From contig NC_092859.1 in the NCBI RefSeq assembly GCF_032062135.1, forward strand, positions 83,962,071-84,026,070: a stretch of 64,000 bases of DNA, read 5' to 3'. Within the stretch, counting starts at the first letter, position 1. Each line of letters begins with the position of its first letter. Source of the DNA: Pyxicephalus adspersus. Lineage: Eukaryota; Chordata; Amphibia; Anura; Pyxicephalidae. Shown one piece after another: positions 1-10,700 of the stretch. Made by a program: the position numbers and the translations under genes. The notes below the pieces were generated by a model. It made no database searches. It was not told the DNA's origin and saw nothing but the letters and a program-made list of their open reading frames with translations.

Positions 1-268
1 TTAGCTGTGACCGCACAGTTCCCACGGTCCAGGAATCCCACAATGACATTATGATTCATAATGTCATTGTCGGATAACCTGTAAAAAATAAAAAAGAACA
101 AGTTTAAAATAAAAAACACAAAATAAATAATTTAAGAAAAAAAAAATTTTTTTTTCCTCCCGAATTTTTGCTGTCAAATGCCGTGTTTTTCGGTTCAGGT
201 CTACCCAAATTCGAACAGCCATATTCGGGTCGAATATAGGGACAACCCGAATTCGAACATCAACACTA
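1..268. repeat. hAT-type MITE, 3' part (left end outside window)
   Basis: This copy ends at 268 with ATTCGAACATCAACACTA. It shares the stretch around 'gtcattg..ggataacctgtaaaaaa' and the end 'tcgaatat..ggacaacc..aattcgaaca' with the complete element at 13180-13949, in the same orientation. It is an independent insertion of the same non-autonomous family inside a PLXNC1 intron. Its left terminus and target duplication are off the window. Confidence 0.7.
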
Positions 269-1688
269 TTAATTAATCAATTAGGTGCTCATAAAAGAGA
301 ACACTTAAGTCTTTAATTATTTCAGTTTTCCAGTATGAAACCTAAAAGATTGTTCCCATATGCTTTAGACAATGAACTGTTTTAATTTAAAAATCCTGGA
401 GTTTCTTACCACATGTTAATTGGTCATAAAAAATATTTTGTTTTCTTCTTACCCCATACACTTTTTTGAATCTGTGTTTTGGCAGGGGAAATAGTAAGTC
501 CACCCCCTAAAACTGTTGACTTTTTATCATATGTGAACAGGCAAACATGTCTAATAAAAGAACACTTTCAGATAAAGCTTATAGACCTAAATAAACAAAG
601 AAAATCAATCATCAATCCAACAAAAATATAAATAGATGCAATAGTATACTGTGAAAAACAAGTGTACACTTTGGGTTTCAGTAGCTGATATTGCCACCTT
701 TAATACAAATTATTGATGAGAGGCATTTTGATCAGTTACTCACCACTCTCTGCCATCAAATCAATAAAATCCCTGACCATTCCTCTACACAACTTCAATT
801 ACAAGATGTTTGGGGTTTCCTTACATGGGCCACCCATGTCAAATCCAGGCAAAGTATTTTACAAACTTTATATCAGGGCTTTAAATAGACTTCTCCATTA
901 GTTCTCCAATAGCTCTTCAGTGTGCTTTTCATAATTACGTTGTAGGGCCATTTCTGGTTCAGCTTTCGGACGGGGGTTCACGGTCAAATCAAGAACACTT
1001 TAAAACTATGTAGAGTTCCCCTTAAAAACTACAAGCTGCCCAGGCCCCTGAAACAGCAAAGCAACCCCCCAAACCATAACAAAAAAAACTATGGTTTTTC
1101 ACCAAAAACATCTACTGTTACTTAGAGCAGGCAATCGTATCTTGTCAGTCTATGACACATTTGACCTGATTGTTTAAAGCTCTCCAGGACTGGAGAAGAA
1201 AGACTAGCAAGGGTGAACCTGGGTGATCCAGCAAATCTGAAATGGATCTGGTCCAGAATTGAAAACATTTACCAACCAATCCAATCCATTCAAGGTTTGC
1301 TGGGTTACCTATGTTCTCCTTGATAGTCCATCTTCTCCAGTCTTGGAGAGCTTTAATAAATCAAGGCAATTGCTTCATGTAAGCCAGATACACCTATAAT
1401 GTGGTTTAAACTGTTGAAGTTCTGATTTTAAATTCATGCAATCAGATAATGTTACATAAGGATCCAACAGTGTAATGTTTGGGGTTGTGAGAGATTCTTT
1501 TTAGCATCAAATACTGAGCTCTTGTAATACCTGTACATTATAACAAGTCATTTTACAATCCTTTCAATGAGTTACCACTTTTCTTCTCTTTGCTATAAAG
1601 GAAGGTATGTTCACAATGAACTGAAAACTATTACAACAATTTTTACTATATGTAAATACCAAAAATTACATTTTTTTCACGTTTCTAG
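269..1688 (+). other. PLXNC1: PLXNC1 intron (3' part)
   Basis: AT-rich intronic DNA upstream of the first visible exon. It ends with a pyrimidine tract and a TTTCTAG acceptor at 1688. Apart from the palindromic MITE at 1164-1366 I see nothing functional. Short open frames near 691-888 have no codon bias or recognisable similarity. Confidence 0.6.
1164..1366. repeat. Palindromic MITE, family B, copy 1
   Basis: Imperfect inverted repeat of about 200 bp. The left end 'cctgat..ttaaagctctcca' is mirrored by the right end 'ttggagagctttaataaatca'. The internal hallmark is 'ggatctggtcca' flanked by 'ctgggtgatccagcaaa'. Further copies lie at 2605-2821, 28591-28802 and, interrupted, around 45.9-46.3 kb. 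It is non-coding. The superfamily is not assigned. Confidence 0.75.
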
Positions 1689-1793
1689 GAATTGCCAGAG
1701 TCTGAAGAAAATGATCTACAAAACATGGAAAATAAAGGCAAGCAAAAGTTTAAAGTGAAGGAAATGTACCTGACAAAACTTCTTTCTACAAAG
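1689..1793 (+). CDS. PLXNC1: PLXNC1 exon a (first visible)
   Basis: Thirty-five codons in phase 0 (GAA TTG CCA ... AAG), between acceptor TTTCTAG and donor AAG|GTACAG. The first half is an acidic/lysine-rich linker ([18 protein letters not shown]). The second half is the conserved plexin stretch [14 protein letters not shown] that leads back into the RasGAP fold. The short variable linker fits the insert between the two RasGAP halves. Confidence 0.88.
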
Positions 1794-4700
1794 GTACAGC
1801 CTTGTATTTTAACAAGTATACTTTTTAACCCAGTTTATTATAATTTTTTACGTTTTTGGTCAGTTAAAACATGTTGAAACATCCAACCAAGTTAAAACAT
1901 CCAACCAAGTTTGGCTCTTCCTAAGTAAAATGAGAATTAGGTAGGCATTGTGAAGTGTTGTGCAGTGTAATTTCATACATGGCACTTGGAAATATTTGTT
2001 ATTTTAACACCTTGAATTCATGTGAGTGACACAGAACAAGCATTCTCAAACACCGCCACTACAGCCTTGAAACACATAGAAATCCGAGTGGTGTCAAATC
2101 TAGTTAACTATGTAAGTTTTTACACTGCCTTACCCCCCTTCCTCCCCCGCTTTGTTTGTTATTAACTCACATTGAGGATTTTATAAAGTAACACCTCACT
2201 GCCTAAAAATATGTTGACTGGTCCAATGGGAAGCTATTCATCTCAGCCTTTGGTTAGTTTATGATCTTTTATATTGTGCTTTTTACTATTTTTCTAAATC
2301 TTATCTTTAAATTGTGAGCAGCATTCAGAACTAATTAAATGATTTTCTATAGAAACTTATGGGGAAATCACGTTTTGGCTAACAAAGATTTCGGCTAACA
2401 AATGTAATTTCTTTGTTAGCCGAGGTATCACTATACTACCTAAATATGAAAAAAAAGTTGATTTGGGGGTGTGGCTCAAACATAGTGGCATGAGCATGTG
2501 TTACTAACCCTCCTTCCCCCAACCACCAACTTTTTTGGGAGATCTTACCACAGGGCTACCAAACAACCATAACAAAGACATGCCCCTGCGGTGGAAAGTA
2601 TGAGTCTGATTTATTAAAGCTCCCCAAGGCTGGAGAGGATACACTTTTATCAGTGAAGCTGAGTGATCCAGTAAACCTGGAATGGATCTGGTCCAGGATT
2701 CAAACATTTGCTAGCAAATAGTACATGACTTGAAGAAATTCATTCCAGGTTTTCTGAATTACCCAGCTTGACTGATGAAAGTGTATCCTCTCAAGCCTTG
2801 GAGAGCTTTATTAAATCAGGCTCTATATCATAAATATTGAGATTCAGTGGTGCAAACTCCCTATGGAGCCACAAACACCAGAAGAATAACCAACACTGAG
2901 GCTTGGTGAGACAGTTGATCCCTTCTTAGGCCACATGGAACTGTAGGGCTCTCTCACATATCCAACTATTGCTCTTTCCAGGGACTTGCCAGACTGGTCA
3001 GTAATAGATGCAGTAAGTAATTTTGCTCATCATACTCCTTATGTTCAGCAGGTATCCCAATGTAAGATTCTGTCTAAGGTCACTGAGATAAGGGCCCTAA
3101 CACAGACATTGCCTACCCAAGCTTACACAGAGGCCCTAGTCACCAAATTAGAAGCCAGCACGGTGGATCACTAAATTTCATCAGAGGACCATATATACAT
3201 GCAGGAATTTTCTCTATAAAGCTTCAAACATGTTAAATAATAGTTGTGTGGGACAAACAATCACAGCCATCTATCTAGCATGTGTACATATCTTTGGAGT
3301 GAAAACTTTTCCTTTCAAGGAGTTTATACATCCTGAAAAAGGCAATACTCATTTTTTTCAGATTGTGTAGGTACAGATGTAAAAAAAATGATTTAATTTC
3401 ACACCTTATGAAATTATTCTTTTTTGTTGTAGGTTGCCATACATTCATCTGTAGAAAAACTGTTTCACAGCATTTGGACTATTTCACACAAACCTCCAGT
3501 AGCTGTAAAATACTTTTTTGATTTCTTGGATACTCAGGGAGAAATCAAGAAGATCTCTGACCCAGATGTATTGCACATTTGGAAGACAAACAGGTGTGTT
3601 TGTATTTTGTTTTTTGGTGTACAGTATATTGAAGCCTTGAAATGATCGGTATAAAAAATATAAATAAAATGCACAATGGACAAACAAACAAATGTTAGTA
3701 CTAAATACTTATTTAATGATATTGCAGATACACATCAGAAACTTCTGTCAGACCTAAGCACCTATCATGTAATTTACAATAGTTTCCACATTTATGGGTA
3801 TATGAGCTTCTCTTATTTGGGGGGCAGTTAGATTTTATTTTGCTATTGTGCATTCACTAAATTCCCAGGGGTCTATTTATAAAGCAGTGAATTTGCCATT
3901 CACCAAACATTCCCTGGTAGAGAATCCTCCAGATCCATGTGTTTTCAGTGGTGGTGGCTGATTCTGCACTAGAGAATATTGAGTGAATGTCAGATTCCCT
4001 GTTTTATAAATAGATCCCCTAGTGGAGGTATGGGAAAACTACGGCCCAAAAAGGTTGTTTCCCCATCCCTTTGGGCGATCTACAGCTCTGGCCGCGGAAC
4101 ACCTCCCCCGTTTATATCCCGGCTCATGGAGGTGGGCGGGCTGAGTCACTGCACACAACCCGTCCACTTTCCCATTGCAGGCTCTGATCTGCGAAAGTGG
4201 GCGGGGTTATGCCATTATGACCTCACGTTTAGTGGCGTCATCATGGCATAACCCCACCCACACAAATTTTATATTAGATTGTGACCCGTGAGTGAAAACG
4301 TTTGCCCACCCCTGCCCTAGTGTGTTGTAACATTTTCCCCCCACCCTGCTTTTTTGGGGAAAATACTATGTTCGCTATCTTCGAAATAATCTTTTAAACA
4401 AATATAGTATGTACCCAGGGGGTTGGTGTTTTTCAGGGTTTCCTAGCCTTAAACATTTGATAGTGTCAAGAAAAAAAGGAGAGAAGGAAAGGCTTTTATG
4501 TGGCAACAAATGTGGTTTACTGAAATGTCAAATTCTTTTTCAGTTAATTATCCTGTGCTATACAAAGTTCATCTATGCTTGCAATATAAAGATACAAATG
4601 TGTTGCAGTAACAATGTTCAAAGTAATGTGTCTCACTATCCCAACACGTTTCGCCACTTGGCTTCCCCAGGGGATTGTGTGGAAACTCACATTGTTAATA

Positions 4701-7700
4701 GGTGTATGCATAGGAGTGAAGGTGAGGGGTAAAGAATAAAGTCGAACATTAAGTGCGTTGGTAAGAAGGAAAGCGATTTTTTAATTCCACGTTTGTGAGT
4801 GACAAGAAGTACACTTAGATGACCCACTTTTGTGAGGTTATTGTACATAAATACGTGTATAAGAAGATATTCGCCTCCAGGGTTTCAAATGCTGGCTTTA
4901 GATAGAAATTCAGACACTAATTATGTCGTTTTTTATACTGGTATACGAACACAATAGTTTAGGCTTAGTTGGCTCTTGTATGAGGCAAATAAAGGAGCAT
5001 TCGGGTGTCCTTGGAGCGCCAGAGAGGGCGGTCCAAGGACACCCCAATGCTACTTAAAAATCCGCTTTCCTTCTTGATTACCAACGCACCTAAATTTTGA
5101 CTTTATTCTTCACCCCTCACCTTCACCCTTATTCATACACCTATTAACAATGTCAGTCTCCACACAATCCCCTGAGGAAGCCAAAAGGCGAAACGCATGG
5201 GGATAGTGAGATAAAGTACTTTGAACATTGTTACTGCAACACATTTGTATCTTTATGTTGCAAGCATAGGTGAATTTCGTATAGCACAGAATATTTAACT
5301 GAAAAAGAATTTGACATTTCAGTAAACCACATTTGTTGCCACATAAAAGCCTTTCCTTCTACCCTTCTTTTCTTGACACTTAGAAATAATCTTGAAATTT
5401 CAGTAGTTGGCTTTAAAAAAAAAATTTCTACACTATTTTTAGCTTTGATTTACAGAAAAACAACATATCTTTATAACCATTTATTTATTTCCCCCGAGCC
5501 CTCCTACTTTGATTTACAAAGACAAACATATTGTTTCAGGTGGGGGGTGATCCCTATTGTGGTATTTCGGTGATAATAGCATTTTCAAGTTGGCAATGTA
5601 AATTCATGAAATTGTGAAAGCCTAAGCCATGTTCTGTGTGTGTACTCTTTCAGTCTTCCTCTGAGGTTTTGGGTGAACATACTGAAGAACCCACAATTTG
5701 TTTTTGACATAAAAAAGACCGCACTTCTGGACAGCTGCTTATCTGTAATTGGACAAGCCTTTATGGACGGATTTTCTCTTGCAGAGCAACAATTAGGAAA
5801 GGTATTGTACCATATTAGCGTTTGTAGAAGAAAATAGTTTCATGTTCATCATAATCTTTTTATTTTTATTGCAGTTTTCAAAATGTTCAAAAACAAATAT
5901 AACAAACATCAATAACATAGAAATTTTGTATGAAGAGAGCAAACCTGAGCACTTTTGACCTAAATAATTCATCATCATCATACAGAGAGAGATAGAACTG
6001 ACAGACAAAAGTGAAGGAATGTGGGGGGTAGTAGAGGTAGGGTCAGGGAAAGGTGTATAGGTTTATAAACATTTGTATGAGAGGTTCAGGATGTCAGTTG
6101 TGAAATACATAATGTTCATCAGTCTTATCTGGTCAGTAACCATAATAACTATTTATTTTACATGTCAAAGATAATAAGCTGAAGTCACAATTGCTATTAA
6201 ACATACAGAGTTTAAGAACTGTGCCATGCCAGTGCCCATATGGTTAAATATAAATCAAATTATATATAATTTAATTGTGTGAGGAATCTTCAAAAAGTTT
6301 TCACACTTTTTTTTTCTACTACCGTATATTTCAAAAACCAACTTAAAAGCTACCTGTCCTGAACCCCCCAGTCTAAACCTGCAGACTCCAGATAGATTTC
6401 CTTAGACTACCTGAATATGATATCTAAGTGTTCACCTACAGTGGCAACTTGTGTTAAGGTGCACAGATGACAACAACTATAGAATTGTATTATTACCTGC
6501 TCTCCTATGTACGGTAAATATATATCAGTAGGGTTGCATTATAAGTCACCTACCATTGATGGGGCCCCTGTAAGAGGACCTACTGATTTCCTCGACACTT
6601 GGTGAGCTTTTGATGCTCATTGAGAGCATAGTAAGACATAAGTTTATTAAACTTACAACTTTGTTTTTTTAGTGTAAAAATCAGTAAAAAAAAAAGTGTA
6701 AAGAAATTTAAAAGAGAGTAATTGCATCTTTTTTTTTTCTTTTTTTTTTTTACAGTCAGCACCAACTAACAAGCTGCTTTATGCAAAAGACATCCCCCAG
6801 TTTAAAGAGGAGATTAGATCTTATTATAAGAACATCAGAGATGCACCACCGTTGTCTTCAACAGAGCTGACAGAGTTTCTGACTTCAGAATCTAAGGTAT
6901 TTTATTAAAAGGCATAAGTTTGTACAACATAATTTTACATGAGTAAACACTACATTAAAAAACTGTACTACGAGTACGACTTGCCAAACTCAATGCTATA
7001 ATCTTTATAGAAAAAGGTGTTCATGAAATGGTTCTACACTATAATATACATTTGCTTAGTTTACTAAATACAATCTGTTTATGCTTTTTAAGTTCTTTCC
7101 TAGAGGATAAACAAAAGACAATGATATGCCACTTTATTGGAAACATGAGCACTTACGGAGACAAGAGTCAGCATGCAAAAAGATAAATGCAGATAACTGT
7201 ATCCATATGTACAACTGCATCTTACCCCTTCTATACTACACATCTTTTCGTAAATCCATGTTTAGCACAGTATTTGTTGTTGCAGGTCAGTTTTGTTTTG
7301 CAGTTAGCCACATTCAAAACTGCATGTGTCAAACTGCAGTCAGTGTTCCTTTAAATGTGCAGGAAAAAGTTCAATTGTTTGAAATAGCTCACAACATCAA
7401 CTCAGAAATGCAGTTGATACATTACTAAATGATAAACTTTTCTTATAAATTTGACTTTAATGGAAAAAGTAACTTATGTAATTGCAAATTGTTTCTCTGG
7501 TCTTCTGGTACCTCCAGCAAGTCATTCTAGCCCTTCTATCCGATAGCTGTGATAATTATGGAACCAGTAATTTTTATTAAGTGACCTGTGCAGGTGAAGG
7601 CCTATTCTACAAACATAGCCCATAAGGAGTACTTATGTACTGCAGCTAATAAACACTCTAATATACTTTCCTTTACACAAGTACTGAGATCTAATGCCTA

Positions 7701-10700
7701 ACCAGACATCACCAACAATCCTCTATAAAGCTACAATACTATGAAAAGCAAGATTCCCAATGCCAGAGCTAAGAAACACTGTATAGTTTATCCATGAAAC
7801 CTTGGTACAAAGTAGTTCAGTTAGGAATTAGAAATCAGATGGTTATCTGTGGTTTAATAGTTGATTCCACTGATAGCTATCTAGAGGAAACATCTTGGGT
7901 TTCCATTTCCTACGGTTTGCCTGATTTAATGCTGTTTACTATAACCTACATAAGTTTCAGTTTGAGTACTTTAAGGTGGGATGACATAAGGGTACAGTTC
8001 AAACAGGGTTAGGCTTGACTATTATCTGGCAACTCCTCAGACATGCAAAGCTTGACCTAGCACATTGAGTTATGCTCAGGAAAGAGCAACGGAAGCCACT
8101 GGCAAGCACTCCCAGGACCATCCTATCAAGGTGGAAATAACAGCCATACTTCTAACAGAATAAATCAGTATTGGTTCCAAAATGTAGAACTTCCCATAGA
8201 CATGAGCTTGATGCCTTATCCATCCAGATCTGCCTGGATATGAGACTTTAATATTCATGACCATATGACAATAAACTTAAAAGGTACCTAAGTACCCTGA
8301 TGAGGTATGCTATAACTAGCACATCATGTATGAGGTGGGTACTATTGCCTGAATTTCTCCAAAAACATTTAATTTGTTTTACTCTTGTTCTCAAGGTCAT
8401 TTTTTTGTAAATAGGTCAAGGTCATTTTTTTGTAATTTTCACCAAAATGTGAAAATATTGGTTCATTGGTGATTTAGTAGTGTTTATCATTTGCAGTACT
8501 AGTGTATTCATATGAGAAATAATTATTATACAACATATTCTAAAAGGCACAGAGAAGGGCAGAGTGCAGTGATCTATATTATCTAATTAGCTTTCATAGA
8601 TCTGATTTCGGTATACTGAATTTGCTTGGTTAATACTACCACATTTTGCATGCCAGTATTGCTCCTGTACTGGTCTAGTGAATAAACCTAAATATAACCA
8701 TATTTTTGTAAGAGATAAAGATGGTAATCTTTAAGGGGTGATATATTGGGATGTAAACTAAGGTCCTTACTTATTTATTGCAATATGACATTGGCATTTT
8801 ACCATCATCTTTATTATATCTTTAGAAACATCAACATGAATTTAAGGATGATGTGGCTATTTTTGAACTGTACAAGTACATTGAAAAATACAATGATGTG
8901 GTATGTATACAGTTTTACTTTTTACATTGTGAAATATATTGTGTTTTACAAGAAAATACATTGTGTTGTATATTTGAGAAATATTACTGTGTTTATAAAA
9001 CACTGATACATTTTAGCACACTTTTTTGGATTAAATACAGTACTACTGTGGCCTCCACAAATGCCTATGATTTAGTTATATGATCACTGAGTGCCCATAT
9101 TATGGATGTGTTAGGAATTAAAGAGTGATGCTAAGGGTCACCATATAAGTTTAAAATGTGACTGTATAATCTTTGTAAAATCAGCTTTAGATTTATCAAG
9201 CAATTTAATGATTTACTCAATAATGTATATTCAATCAACTTTTTGTAATCAGGCAGGCAAGTATACTACACTACTAAATAATTAACTGCGAGCAGACAGG
9301 TTGTTTTTTGCAGAAATGGCAGACAATGTCCTTTCTCCAATACAACAAATTTAACTGCCTGTTCTGAATTTCATTTTGTACACTCGCCTCTCTGCTGTGG
9401 GCACAGGCATCTTTACCTGATCTTTTTTCAGCTTCAGAATCTTTAGTCATATTAATTGGCCAGGCCATACAACTCCACCAGCAGCCAGGATTGTACACTG
9501 AGATGAGTATGTGAACAGGCAGGTCCATTTATTTTCTTGCAGAAAGGACATTGTCTATCTCTCCTCAATAAATAACTTGTCTTCTTGCAGTTTTAGTACT
9601 CCTGCAGATATATGTTCATAATATTTCCACAAATATAAATACAGTACCATGGTCAAAAGACATACAAAAGAATGGTACAGGCTGCCTTCATCAGTGAGCT
9701 CTGTACAAATGATTGCAAATGTTAAAAAGTAACAAAAACAACATACCGTAAACCAGCATTTGTTTACACGGGCAAGCACTATAAGGTGCCAGTACATTCC
9801 TTTGTTGTAATGTTTTGGCCCTTTTGAGTCCCCTGTCTATCTATGCAAACAAAGTCATAGGCATGACTTATAGTACTCAATACAATGCTGTAATCTATTG
9901 ACAAGCCAGATCGCTTCCACGTAGAGTGAATGTCATAGGCCCAATTCTTGTATGTAGTGTGGCTTGTATTTTATTTATTAACACTTTATCTTTATTTCAG
10001 AGTGCTTATTAAATTACATAAAATAAATAAAAATAAGACACAGTTTTCAGAAACTAACAGCACTGTCTGTCACATAATACTAATAATAAAATAAAACAAA
10101 TAATGTAAAGAGAAAGCAGTGTGGGTGTTATATCTGATTGTACAAGAAAAGACATACATTTTTTGGCACATATTATAGTGTCATTTAGCATTTCCTTTGA
10201 ATGACATACTTCACTTCTTAACAAATAACTACACTGCACAGCTTAAACAGATTTACTGATAATGTATTAGACTGTATGCTGGATAAATTCATTATGTTAA
10301 CGTGCACTTGAATACAAGAAAAAAAAATCCCTATTTTAATAACAAATCCCCATATAAGATTCTATATTATGTTTTTGTCAGTTTAATATTAGGCTGCTTG
10401 AGCTTTCCGGGCCTGCTACATATATGCTTTATTTTAACTAAATTTAGAGTGCTCGATAAATAAACCAAAGAAAGGGTGGTAACCTCCCTAGATTAATGGC
10501 AATCAAAAGACATATACAAGGTATGGATGAGGACATCATTTTTCTCAAAAAGTTATGGTACCAACGGCAAGTGTTAATGCTGGGGGGAGTTAAATTGATA
10601 CAGCTAGAAGGAAGGTTATACGCCTTTTGTCCCCCACTCAGGTTTAAGGGGGCCCGGCATGGAAGGTAGAGAGAATCATTCACTGCCCCCTTCCCTTTAC

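Larger units (their letters stand above)
3594..5653 (+). other. PLXNC1: PLXNC1 intron with nested transposons
   Basis: Contains a palindromic MITE at 3868-4019, a hAT MITE at 4025-4314 and a long inverted repeat at 4461-5382, each listed separately. The last 250 bases lead into a TTTCAG acceptor and show nothing else. Confidence 0.6.

Noticed and set aside
691..888. Short + strand open frame upstream of the first PLXNC1 exon
   Set aside because: It does not resemble plexin sequence and lacks a convincing donor, so it is treated as intronic.
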